Assembly: GCA_905250075.1 (NCBI GenBank)
Contig: CAJNOP010000211.1
Location: forward strand, 147,833 to 211,832
Source: Rotaria sp. Silwood1
Taxonomy: Eukaryota > Rotifera > Eurotatoria > Philodinida > Philodinidae
Direction of reading: 5' to 3'
Length of the DNA stretch: 64,000 nt
In this document: positions 13,101 to 24,573 of the stretch, piece by piece
Layout of the letters: every line of letters starts with the position of its first letter
Numbering within the stretch: the first letter of the stretch is position 1
Program-made: the position numbers and the translations under genes
The notes under the pieces: model-generated
Databases searched by the model: none
What the model saw: the letters and a program-made list of their open reading frames with translations, nothing else
Told to the model about the DNA's origin: nothing

Positions 13101-14170
13101 GCAAATTTTGAAAAATATAACTAGAAAGTATGACGTCCATAATGTGTACAAGAATGGCAATGTTCGAATAACGATACAAATGAGTTTATTATGAAAAAGA
13201 ATTTTAATGTTTTATTTATTTTTTTGAGTAAATTATTTCAATAGGTTTATTGTTTTTAGTTTCGATAAAAGAGAAATCCAGTTGATATTTGTTCAATGTA
13301 GAATTTCAAATTGAATCTATTAGTTTCTATCAATAATTAAAAATTGAGAAAATTTGCTTCATAGAACTTACTAAAATATTAATTAGAAGTTTAATTTATC
13401 GATTAAAATTAAGAACGACTATCAAGTTAAGTTTAGAACGATTTTTAATTTTACTTTGTCTTTTCTATAAATAGAAACAAGTCAATTATATTAGTTTTGA
13501 AACTTTTTAAAACATGCTTAAGATAATCATACTGAAAATTTCTCGAGTAGATACCGAATCTAAGCAACGATGAAAGTATTTAGTGATTATCATCTATAGT
13601 TACAATCATTCTGACTACTAAGAGTTTCTTTTGATGAGTCCGCTTCTATCAGAATCCCATGTAAGACACTACTTGTTACATGGAAGTCATGTCTCTTATA
13701 CTATCAACTTAATAATAAAATAGAGTTAAAAATAAAACTAACTTGAATGGATCTGGTTGATGTTGAATATTTGATAAAAGTTGCTCGACGGAAGACAAAT
13801 CCGCATGATTTTGATTAATTGCAGTATTAAAATGTTGAGAAGAGATTGGATTTTGGTTAAATGAGTCTTGTTGGTTATTTATTTGTTTTTCATCACTCTC
13901 AGTTGAAAAATGAATAAATTCAGAATTTAATGGTGTTTCTTCGCTAGAATCGCTTTGATTTAAAGAATTATCTGATGTTTGAATATTTGATAAATTTTCA
14001 TGAAGATTTGTTTGATCATGAATATGATTTCTATTATCATCTGTTAACAATGTTTCTTGTTGATTATGTTCAGAAGAAGATGAATGATGGTATACATAAT
14101 TATCTTCATTTGATAAAGAATTCAAGGTTTCTTTTTTATCAGCAATATCCATATGACTCTCGTCACTCAT
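10172..14170 (-). CDS. FKBP8: FKBP8-like tail-anchored peptidyl-prolyl isomerase with TPRs and long acidic N-terminus
   Basis: Exons 14170-13743, 12735-11283, 11232-10342 and a terminal exon about 10277-10172 give roughly 958 residues, against about 410 in vertebrates. The FKBP domain begins at about residue 614 (DILGNKTLLKQ across the exon 2/3 junction) and runs to about 735. Three TPR-like helix pairs follow (745-905). The C-terminus has a tail-anchor segment (WWPYIAIGTAVFTTLAIV then KHR). FKBP8 resides in mitochondrial and ER outer membranes and binds BCL2 and HSP90. The first 610 residues are an Asp/Glu/Ser/Asn-rich array of imperfect repeats. The last junction is out of phase with the simplest splice (see findings). 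The neighbour upstream on the same strand ends only 152 bp before this start, and a pyrimidine-rich AG at 14200 could be a trans-splice acceptor. Confidence 0.85.
11560..12530 (-). repeat. Imperfect tandem repeats coding the FKBP8 N-terminal region
   Basis: At least eight degenerate units of about 33-40 codons lie inside FKBP8 exon 2. Each has the pattern (D/N)IPL-x-ES-x-(V/T)-x-QTN-(N/D)SS-(I/T)-(E/D)S followed by a (S/N)SPL-NESEK-like tail. At DNA level the recurring word is TTTTTCAGATTCATTTAA-like, with close copies near 12260, 12373 and 12470. Repeats stay in frame, so they expand the protein rather than break it. Confidence 0.7.
12736..13742. other. Large first intron of FKBP8
   Basis: This 1.0 kb intron joins DPF-(AA) to (A)-SQRQS with matching phase 2. 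It is AT-rich and has no coding sequence I can support. It is far larger than the typical 50-70 bp introns of the window and could hold regulatory sequence. Confidence 0.6.
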
Positions 14171-14189
14171 ATTGACGAGTTTATTTCAA

Positions 14190-14212
14190 GAAATTCAATC
14201 TAGAATTAACAA
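14190..14212 (-). promoter_or_regulatory. Candidate trans-splice acceptor before FKBP8
   Basis: On the minus strand a T-rich tract ends in AATTCTAG (AG at 14201-14200), 29 bases before the FKBP8 start codon and after the stop of the coiled-coil gene. This matches the acceptor seen before several other starts here. Spliced-leader trans-splicing is known in bdelloid rotifers; its use here is inference. Confidence 0.35.
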
Positions 14213-14322
14213 TAAAGAAAAACTCTAATATAATATATTATCTTTAATGACTATTTTTGTTTCTTTGTTTTTCTTTTTCTAAATCTGACAGAAATAAAAA
14301 AACAAAAAAAAAACGAAACATT

Positions 14323-15003
14323 TTACTTCGATGATCGTTGTGAAGATGAATTAGTTTTATGATGTTTATGATGAAAATCATTTAAAATAAATTCTTTATT
14401 TTGATGATTTACTTTTCTTTTTGATGAAAATGATACTGGTGGATCATAATCAGTTCCAACATCATTAGTTAAACGTCTTTCTTCATCCATTCGAATTAAT
14501 TTAAAACCTAACATTGAAAATGTTTCATCAGAAAAATCTTCATTTGTTAAATTTGCACAAGAAATTATTTTTTTTAAAGCATTTTTAACTTGTTCATAAC
14601 TAAAAAAAAACAAAAAAGAATGTTTTTGTTTTTTGAAATAAATATATATATATATATACCGTTGTTGAATTTGTTTAGTTTGTTGATCAAGAATTATTTG
14701 TCTTTCAGCTAATCTTGCATGTTCACCTCGAATTTGATGAAGACTTTCTTTAATTAAATGATATTGTTTAATTAATGTTGTTTGATGTGTTTGAAGATTT
14801 TTAAATTGTTCTTCTAATTCATTATTTTCTTGTTCAACTGTATTACAAATTGATTTTAATGAACGTTCACTTTCTTCATATGTTCGAAGTGCTTTTTCAA
14901 GAACATTTTCTTTTTCAATTTTTGAAATTTAATAAATTAGATAATAAAACATATGTTTAAAAGAAAATAAAAACCTACCTACCGATGAATGAGAACAATC
15001 CAT
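14323..15003 (-). CDS. Small coiled-coil protein, family not recognised
   Basis: Exons 15003-14979, 14909-14660 and 14599-14323 give 183 residues. The central part (about residues 10-105) is a continuous coiled coil rich in Glu, Lys, Gln and Leu, for example KALRTYEESERSLKSI and EQENNELEEQFKNLQ. A folded-looking segment follows (KNALKKIISCANLTNED, then a MLGFKLIRMDEE block). The tail is His/Lys/Ser-rich. The first intron is the weakest part: its acceptor lacks a clear pyrimidine tract. The layout resembles kinetochore or centrosome coiled-coil proteins, but this is only a resemblance. It lies head-to-tail upstream of FKBP8. Confidence 0.55.
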
Positions 15004-15459
15004 TATATTTAACTTATTAAAGAAAAAGAAAAACGAATTCAATTCAATTTATTTCAGGCGAAATTCTATTGAATCATTGTTTTTAAATTCAATAAAATAT
15101 GGATTTTTCTTATAACAATTAATTCAATTTATTTTGAAATGATATTTAGTCAATTTTATATTTATTTTTTATTTTATTAAATGATTAAATTTAGTTTTAT
15201 TCAACGAAATAAAATGAAAAATCTAATTAAACTCCATCTATGCTCTTTTTTTTTTGTCTCAATGGTTCATTGAAAAATAAAACGACCAATCATTGTTATA
15301 TCATATGTCGTCATCATCAACTCATAAATTATCGATTTATATAAATAGATGTGTTCTGTTGTTTTTCTCGTTAGATGAGGATTTTTTTTTTGTTTTGTTA
15401 GGAATAAATAAATACTTCAATTTTTCTTCCTAGATAAAATCTCTTTAATAGACAGCAGG
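15004..15459. promoter_or_regulatory. Divergent intergenic region
   Basis: About 450 bp separates the start of the minus-strand coiled-coil gene from the plus-strand small membrane protein, so promoters of both should lie here. An AG at 15432-15433 after TTTTTCTTCC is a plausible trans-splice acceptor for the plus-strand gene. No TATA box is convincing against the AT-rich background. Confidence 0.35.
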
Positions 15460-15730
15460 ATGATATTTGGCGTTGTTGCAAAGACTGGATCAAGATTATT
15501 TACTGTAAATAATTTTTTTGTTTTGTTTTTGTCTGTTGTTTCGTTAATTAATTTTTTTTTTTTATATTTAGAAACATGAATTAACAAATTCAGCAATGAA
15601 CAAAGAACGTTTCTCATTTAGTGCAGCGGTGTTTATGTCAATTATTGGACTTGGATTATCGGTCTTTAGCACAAATCAAATGTTACTCGCCTCGGCATCC
15701 ACACGATCTATGCTGACCAAATCCCAATAA
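15460..15730 (+). CDS. 67-residue single-pass membrane protein, possibly mitochondrial
   Basis: Exons 15460-15504 and 15572-15730 join in phase 0. The N-terminus (MIFGVVAKTGSRLFTKHE) is basic, lacks acidic residues until position 17 and resembles a mitochondrial targeting peptide. Residues about 30-55 form one hydrophobic helix (SAAVFMSIIGLGLSVFS). The short tail ends TKSQ. Size and layout resemble small inner-membrane subunits of respiratory complexes, but I cannot match a family. Its start follows a pyrimidine tract and AG, and an AATAAA-rich region lies just downstream of the stop. Confidence 0.6.
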
Positions 15731-17880
15731 ATTCCTTCACATTATTTATATTAAATTTGTCTCTGTGTTTTCCTTTATTGTATACTTCTATGCATACTTA
15801 AAAAGATTATTTTCTTCAAATAATATGCAAGAAAGAGACAATAAATAAATCAATAGTAAAAATTCATTTTCTTGTCTTTAATTTTCTAGAATTAGTTTTT
15901 GCCTTTCTATAATAAAATTAAAATATAAAGCGAAAACATTAAAGTCAAAATGATTTATCTATTGATTTATTTTAGTAGTAATCAAAGCATTGTAACACCC
16001 TTCTTTGATTTAAATAAAAACAAATAATGTGAAAAAATTAATTATTTCACTAAGAATATTTTTTTTTTCTACAAACAAATAAACATCATCAACAAAATCG
16101 AAACATTAATATTATTCATGACAGTTCAATATGATCATTTCATTTACAAGAAAGAAAAAACAAAACGAGAGCAACAAAAGTCGTTCAATTCATTTGTTGA
16201 TGCAACGAATCATCGAATGGAAAATTAGCTAAATTTAAAAAAAAAAGTATTTTTCAATATTCGATACTAATACAATTGTCTTAGATATTTGTTTTTTTTT
16301 TTTTTAGTAATTAGTTAAAGATGAAATTTGATTTTGAAAATGACAAATAGTTAACATATTTTGAGGAAGATTGATGCCATGGAAAAGAAAAATAAGGTAC
16401 CGAACAAGCAAAATAACATATTGCGCATTTCTTTTTCTGCTTGCCATTAATCAATGGCAATAATCTTATGTCTGTCTCGTATTTTTTTTTGCCTTTATTG
16501 TTTGTGTACAAACATGTTTTTGGTAGGGACAATTCAAGGTCACACGACAAAAAAATGCACATTCCGTAAGTATTTTGTTTTTCTAATAAAATCAAGCAAA
16601 TAAAATTACAATAAGATTATATCAAATAATTGAAGATTTTATTTAACATACATGTACTAATACACACATATTACTATAGAAGTATTTATTATTAAGTATA
16701 TTGATTCAATCAGCAATGACCTGACCGAGAAATGTCGAGTGTATAATCCTTCTCTTTCCTGACAACTAAGAAAATTTCTTATGTTTTTCTTCTATCAGAA
16801 CCAAAAATTTTTCGTGCGTTCTCTCAGAAAAAATCATGAGACTCTTTCCTGTTCCACAATATCAACTGAATCGGATTCAATAAATAATAAATGCAAAAAA
16901 TAAAATTTAGTTGGAATTTTAAACTTTAATTTAATACTCTTATTGATAATTAGACAAGGTTTTTTTTTGTCATTTCATTTGTAGTTTATTCTATTAATGA
17001 ACATTTCAAATGTTGATTTTTTCATTTAAGAAAAAAAAAAGATTTTTTTTGCATTGTTTTTACATATTTTTAAGACAATGATTTCTTTTTCTTAGTTAAA
17101 TTCTCTCGTTTAAGATACTCAATTTTTTCAAGAAAAAAAATAAATCAGTTCAAAAATATTTTTCTTTTTTTTTACACAGATGATTTTAGACGTTTCTATT
17201 AAAAATATAGAACACATGAATATTCTTAAAAGAAAAATTCTGTTTTGATAATTGAAAACAAAAACCGACGTTCAACAGAATGTTTTCGTTCGATTCCATT
17301 ATATATTTTTACGAGAAAATTTATTGAAATAAAAACAATAATCAATATTATTTTCTTATTTGAATTCGATTATTTTCACAAGTCAAAGAAAATCTTTTTG
17401 ACATTTCAAACGAAAATATTCTATATTTAGAAAGAATTTTATCATCAATAAAAATTTTCAAATAATTTTAAATCTCAACAGTTTTTATGGAATTTAAGTA
17501 AAGATTTTATGTTTTGCCAAATGTTTCGTTTGTTTTCAAATTTTTCTCATATTCTTTTTTTTTATCAAATTACAAATAAAACTTCTTAATAAAGTGAATC
17601 AATACTATCATTTTTTTATTTATTTATCTATCCTAGTCAAATTGATAAAATTTTATACAAAAAAAAAACAAATAAATAGTTAAATATACTTATTTATTAC
17701 TTTTTATATTATTATATATATCAGTTAGATATACTAAGATTGAAACTATATATTTTTTTACTTAAATTACAATTTTTATTCATATTTATTCAATAAAATT
17801 ACCTAACACATTAAACTAGTTATATGATTAACTATTATCACGATAATCAATCGTCGAATGTTTTTCAAATCATTTTTTAA
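15731..17880. other. Intergenic, no gene seen
   Basis: About 2.1 kb of AT-rich sequence with many homopolymer tracts. It includes the 3' ends of the flanking convergent genes. No exon, RNA gene or clear repeat was found. Confidence 0.5.
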
Positions 17881-19045
17881 TTATAAATGTAAACGACACA
17901 CTTGTTTATCAAATAGTCGAATATCATAAATAAATGAATCAATTTGATACATATCACTTGGTTGTGTATAATGAAAACTAATTGTAGTTTCACTTAAAGC
18001 TTCATAACCCTATTTTAAATAAAATAATAGAAAATAAAAGAAAAGAAAAAAAAAACATACAAATATAGTATGATGAAAAGGTCTAAAATGAATCCATTCT
18101 CTTTTAGTTTTATTTGAAGGTCCATTAAAATGAACACGAAAAGCAAGTGGATGAAATCTTTCTCTTCCATGTTCATCAATTGTTTCTCCAACTAATGTTA
18201 AATCTTTTTTTATATGAAAAGGTACTAATTGAAGTATTTTTTGTAAACATTGTCCCACCATCATATCTTCCATTGATGATTTACATTCAGAATATATTGA
18301 ATCATTTTTAATATATGAAGATAATAAATCAACTGCTTGACGTGTTAATACATATCCAGCACCTCCACTTACATAGTAATCTTCACGAAATCGATAACCA
18401 TATAATAGTGGTTTTGGATATCGTCTATTAAATATACAAAATATATTTAATTAAATAAATATAAATATCTCTAATATATTACTTAATGGTACTAATCAAA
18501 AATCGAAGTAAATTTTCTACAATAATATAAGTATCATCATCTGCTTTAAGATACCAATCATAATTTGGATAATATTTATTAAAAAAAATAAGTGATGCAC
18601 GAACTTTATCTGATAAATGTGAATAAGTTTCATCTGGCAATGTTGGAATATTTTCTATTGGCAATTCACATTTTCCAACAGATTTTCCATTTTCATTTTT
18701 ACATTTTATAGAAGAATTTAATCGAGTAACTAATACAAATCGACCACATCGACGTCCCCATGTTTCATATACAGCACGAGCTCGATTTTCCAAATTTGCT
18801 TCATTTGTTAATACAAAACAAAAAAGACGAGAACGATATTTATCAACTAAACAATTATTATAATTTATTTCTGAAATTTTTATTAATAAGTTAAACTTAC
18901 GCCAACAAGTTTCTCTTCTTGTTAACATAATCAATTTAAAAATTAACAAAATTATTCCAAAGAAAATTATTAATCGCATAGATTGAACAGATGTTGAATA
19001 CCATAAATAATAACATCGTCGTCGAATATTTAACTTAAATATCAT
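17881..19045 (-). CDS. C1GALT1: Core-1 beta-1,3-galactosyltransferase (T-synthase-like)
   Basis: Exons 19045-18483, 18424-18061 and 18009-17881 give 351 residues, close to the usual 360. It is a type II Golgi enzyme that adds galactose to Ser/Thr-linked GalNAc. A short basic cytoplasmic tail precedes a membrane anchor (MRLIIFFGIILLIFKLIML, about 23-41). Family motifs are present: ARAVYETWGRRC, the DxD-type metal site YLKADDDTYIIVEN with DDD at 169-171, and YVSGGAGYVLTRQAV, followed by SSMEDMMVGQC. A SFHY motif lies in the last exon. Exon 1 ends two bases into a codon at AA|GTAATA. The AG at 19054-19053 just before the start could be a trans-splice acceptor. Confidence 0.9.
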
Positions 19046-19945
19046 TATAGTACTTTAAAGAAAAAGAAAAAGAAAACGAAAAAGAATACTTGTAAAAGAA
19101 AAAAGTAACGATGCGCTTCAATAAACTCATAACGTAAAATCAAGTGACAGCCTTTGTTTGTTCTCTTTACATAATAAAATCACACAATTAATTATAAATT
19201 CATATATTGCGTCTTATACTAACTAAAAATATATCGATACTTTTTTGCAATCCTAAACATGATCGTACGATATAATAGCAAACTGTGATGTAAGTGAGTA
19301 TTTCTACTTGTCGAAAAGAATATTTGTTGCTATGTTTTTATTCGTGAACATTATTGGTATATTATTAGTTTGAAAATATTTATCCAACTGAACAAAACAA
19401 TTTGATGATGCACACAATAAAACGTTTTCAATATAAGAAAAGATGTTGCATAAGATGTTAACAAAATTATTCGTATTGACTTTCGTGCGAATAAACTATA
19501 TAGGAACTATATTCTATCTGAAGCCGACACATAAGTTAATACTTGCTGTAGAGTCATCAAGATATCTATAGTTGTCAGTAATTCCATAAAAATGGACGAA
19601 ACTACTAAAAACATTGCTTTTGCTTTCACATTAGTCTTTGTAACTTGAGACCACATTCTTTCATTATAAAAAAGAAGAAACTGAAATGATCTCTTTTTTT
19701 CATTTTGAGCAACTGAAGGTTCTGTCGCAATAGTAACAGCTATGACGTGTATCACTAAAATTACGGTGGCGATTATAACATCAACAACAACAGTTGCTCT
19801 TCTACTCTTAAGCTCAACTAGCTGTAAAGATCTGCCTGTTGTGTCTACACACATTTCAGTGCGATAGAACTATCAGAACATATTCATCGATTCCATATCA
19901 GTTTTTAATGGAACATCGGTTCATGAACTGATCTTTGTATTAAAC
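19046..19945. other. Intergenic, no gene seen
   Basis: Upstream region of the C1GALT1-like gene. A 115-codon minus-strand open stretch at 19507-19854 has Val/Thr-rich sequence without a recognisable motif; I do not call it a gene. Confidence 0.45.
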
Positions 19946-21317
19946 CATGGGCGGCGCATCAGCAAGCAACGAGTTAGCAATTGCTTCCCCTAAAAAGAAT
20001 TTGGAGAAGCAATAATTTTTTATTGCTTTCCCTAATTGTTTATGTTTTATCCGTATGTTATTTCTCCATGTTTTCTGAACTTTTGATTATCAAGCAACTT
20101 CAATTTGTACTTCTTTCTGCTTTCGCCCATAATCACCGTATAAGAACGTACTCATGAAGAGAACAACTAGCTGCTAACATAAATAGTTAAGTAAACAGTT
20201 TTCATGAGAAGACCGCAATATTTTCAATTGATTCTTACGTTTATAGTTTTATCAAGAAGAAAATAGCTGTTAAAATGGCAGACAATCTTTCACATGAGTA
20301 TCAACTCGAAAACCAAATGACTGGTGAGCGAACGGTAATAACAAAAAAAACTTGAGTTTTGCTAACTCGTTCTGAATACATCTGTTCTCAATAAAAACGT
20401 TACACTACGCCCAAGCTCTGGCCTTTCTCCTGAAAAATCGATTCCAGGGCCAAGTACATTCAAATCGTCTGAAATTTTCAGACCATGTTGAGACTGACGT
20501 GGGGACACTATGGTAAAATTGTCAGCCCTGTACCATGATGTTTGATAGAGATATGTACCAAACAAGGGCAAAAAATAGCTCATTTTGCAACCCATTTTTC
20601 TCTGTCCGGACCCTTTCAACACATTAAATGTTTTTTTGTTTGAAAGAGTATGTCAGGATATAGGGCAGTACAGAATCCTTTTTTAAAAAATCTTACTTTT
20701 TAAGCGGAGAAAAGAGATCACAAGTTCAATAATTCAGAAAATCCTCTAAAAATGGGCACCAATTTACATAATTGTTTGCATATATAATAAAAAACAAAGC
20801 TTAATTAAAAAATGACTCTGTGATGCCCTAAATTTTGACGTCCTCTTTCAAACAAAAAGAAAATTAAAAATATTGAATGAGTCTGGACAAAAAAATGGGA
20901 TTGCGCGTGTGCAAAAGTATAGTTTGAGAAAAGACGAAAAATATTTTCCGCTTTTTCTGAAAAAAGCCTGTTCCTGTTTTTTTAAGAAGTGAATGATAAA
21001 TTTCATCAAAATTTTTGCCCCAAAACTGGATGTCGATTTAAAAACCATTTTGTTTTCGAAACAGCAGAACACGGGCTATTCCTCCATGCATTTATCCTAG
21101 TTTTAATTTTTTTGACAAAAATTGACTTTTTCTGAGGCGAAAGGCCTTCATATACTCTGAAATAAATGAATATGCAGACTTCAGATGCTATATCTTTGAG
21201 AAATTAATTTCTAAAAATACTTTTACTGCCGAGCTTTGAGGTATGGCTCGGAGAAGCATATGGTCTCATTCTAGAGCTTATTGCTTCCCCTAAAAAATTG
21301 AGCTTGCACCGCTCATG
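19946..21317. mobile_element. hAT-like non-autonomous element, 1.37 kb
   Basis: Left end CATGGGCGGCGC (19946) and right end GCACCGCTCATG (to 21317) are inverted copies matching at 10 of 12 positions. Flanks TATTAAAC (19938-19945) and CACTAAAC (21318-21325) match at 6 of 8 and could be an aged 8 bp duplication. Sub-terminal TTGCTTCCCCTAAAAA occurs at both ends in direct orientation. Inside, TTTTTGTTTGAAAGAG near 20632 pairs with CTCTTTCAAACAAAAA near 20843. Stops interrupt all frames, so no transposase is encoded. Confidence 0.55.
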
Positions 21318-24300
21318 CACTAAACTATGTGTGTGGCAAAATCTGTCCCTTCACTTTTCTTCAAATTAATATTTTTCAATTTCATTTCTTCCAGTAAACT
21401 TTAAAAGTTTCACAATCAGTGCTTGGATTTGATTATATAAGGCCTTCCGATAGAACAAGGATTCAAGTATCGCAAACTCTGTCGACAAAATGTAACTCAA
21501 GAGTGTTTTTAATACGGCCATCATTTCGCATTGACCCGCGTATCATCTATAGACTATTTTGATTTCTTGAAAATTGACAGTAGAATCTTCGACGATTCTT
21601 GAGTAGGTTCAAACGGCTTCAATGTAGCATCTGACACCTGGCTTGTTTGAAGTATTTATAATCTGATCTGAAACCCATACTTTGAAATAAATAATTTTCG
21701 AATACCAACTGTATATCTTTAATATGCATCTGTTCTTTTCTCCGACTGATTTTCCTACAAGCAGTTTTATTGAGTATGCTGAATACATAACGAAATTTTT
21801 GATATTTAAAATTTGTCTCAAATCGCAACGTCACTCTGTCAATAGTCGCTACATTATAGTTCATGCAACTTGAGATCCTGAGTCCCGTTGCATATGAGCA
21901 GACAGTTCTTCTGAAATATTAATACTATTTGACAGTTATAAATATGGAATGAACTAATCTGAACTTTGTATAGACTGTTGATCCAAAATAACCATATTCG
22001 TTGAAATTTGTCGTACTTCCGAATATTTCTACCTTAATATAACGAATAGAACATAAGAAACTCGACACTTTTATCTTCATTTTAACGACGAAGTGTAAGT
22101 TTTGGATGCGTTAATATTTTTATTGTAAACTTTCAAAATATGAATGCAACATGATTACAGGCATAGGGAGCGTTTACGTTTCTAAAGAATACATGTCTCA
22201 CGAACCAAAAACTTGAAGCTAATATCTAAACTTCATAGTTTAATTGTTTATGTATACGCAAAGAAGAAATATTTTAGTGTTTACTAAAAGCTACATCAGC
22301 CAGTTGACAATGACAAAATAAATAAGTACGATATTTAAAATTCTTAATGTAATTATTATTATTTCTCATTTCTTGTTCGACAGTTTTTTCAGATTATTTC
22401 ACGAATTCTGGTCCAAAATATTATGCCTCAGTGAATGTATAAAATTACGTGTCACAACAATTTTGTTCAAAGAAAGTCAACCAATTTAGTTCAGCAATGC
22501 ATCGTCTATCTAGCTACAAGTATTTAGCTGTTTTCTCTCGTATAATAATTCACCTTTATTTTTTGTTTCTTTGAAGTTTAATAACTACTGTCTCAAGAAA
22601 CTCTCGATGAATCTTTGACTTTCGTATTAGATTGGTCATAAATTTTCGTGTAGGTATGATATGTATTTCTTTTTACTTTCCTCAATTGATAGTCGTATAG
22701 TCTCACATTTTTCAAATGCAACTATCATGAAACCATCTTAACTTTTACATCAACAATCAAACTTTTGTGATTATATTAGCAGCAACATGAGCAAGAAGCT
22801 GATCACGAACATATCATTCCTTATTAGAAAATGTATTATAGTTATGAGAACAATAGATGGCTCACGTGCATACTCGCCAAAACTGTCCATAAATCATGTA
22901 TGCACTATTTCTATTAAATTAAGTATTTTCAGCGATCATTATATTTCAAACTTCATTTGACTTGACGACACTTATCTCACTGAATTTTTAATAAGGATTT
23001 CGTTCATTATACTAGGAGCACCTGTTCATTCAAAAAGACACTTAACTTCTTTTAATTCTTTCTTTTAATTATTTTTGAAAGAAAACTATCTGATAAGAAA
23101 ATAGCTTTTATTAAAAATAGTTTTGTACAACTTTAACTTCAGAAAAGATTCTTCATTGAATTTCTTATCCAAAACGTCAAAATAGTTGTTTTCTAGGATT
23201 GGGATAACCGATAATAGTATTATATCTTTTGAAAATAATATGAAACTAAATCCATCATGCTGTGGAAATTATATTTTGAGTTCGAACGGGACACTTGTGA
23301 AACTTTAATCGTACATGCATAATTTTCTTGTTAAAATTTGTAGAATCGACACAGTACATGTGATTCTCTTTGACACATAATTTTAAACGAATATATCTTT
23401 TCTTCTTCAAAGACGGTTATAATATTGAAAATGAAATGAACCTAATCTTGATAATTGTCATTATATAGTTATTTCAAGAATGATAAAGTTATATAATATT
23501 AGTTTTATAGATACCAAAACATAAGATAGGTGTATTTTCATTGCCGACTAATGTTAGACTTCATTTTCAATATTGCATGAGTTGGTCAACGCTTAATGAT
23601 CAAGTTCAATGTTTATTGATGATGTTTAATATTAGGAGTAACATTTAATTGCCCTTATACTTTAATTCGCTACAAAAAGTAAGCAACAGAAATATTCTTT
23701 AAAAAAAAATACGAAGCACTTTTAAAAAATTGTTTTATGTACTGTACCGCTTGGACTAAAGCAAATCCATCGCTGAGATACGCTTGAGCATCATTTTTAT
23801 CATGTACGATTTTCTTTCCTGATTTTGTATAAATGTGAAAAATGACATAGTTGTCGAGATATCATCAATATGAATACCTTAGTGCATAGAATGATGGGCA
23901 GCAATAAAAAGCCAATTTAAGGCTGTTTTGTCATTGAAATTTTGGTAGTCTTCTTGCAACTCTTTTTATTTCTTGTTCAGATATTAATGTAAAAGGCAAC
24001 ACGACACATATATTTCTTTTTCTTAACACTAAATAGATAATAGATAAGAAATAAAATAAATGGTCGATGAAATAAGTTGGACTGTGTTGAACGCAGGCAA
24101 ACGGGTTATGCATTATTCTTTTAAATGTTGCAACTATTAATCTGATAATTTGTATACGTATATGTACTATATGGTTATTATTATTATTTGCGCTTATCTA
24201 ACTTATCTTACTCATAATGTTTATAAGAGTTGAATTTTTCTAATTTGGAAATCTAGTTACTATTAGAACAACAAGTATATTCAGTAATTTCTCAAGAAAT

Positions 24301-24573
24301 ATAATGTTTAGCATATTTATATTTTGATTTCTTCTATTTACTGTCTCTAGACGCTTATATGCATCTGTTGTAGTACGTAGGTATAAGTGTGATATTCATA
24401 ATGGGAGAATAATCGATTTTGTGTAGTTATTGATTCAAATTAAATGATTTTGCAAACATTAAACGCCATATGATGGTGCATATTTCTATGAAAACTGCTA
24501 TTCATATTACGTTATACTTATTAACACTAACACATACCTGAATGACTGATTGTTTATCTAAGCTAATCGTTGC
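21318..24573. other. Intergenic, no gene seen
   Basis: 3.2 kb of AT-rich sequence between two transposon-like elements. No exon set or RNA gene is supported. Short open stretches (for example minus strand 21609-21864) overlap in two frames and lack motifs. Confidence 0.5.

Noticed and set aside
14641..14660. TA dinucleotide run
   Set aside because: Short simple repeat in an intron; common in such AT-rich DNA.
20362..20622. 86-codon minus-strand frame in the element at 19946
   Set aside because: No transposase motif, and the neighbouring frames are full of stops; chance open stretch in a more GC-rich insert.
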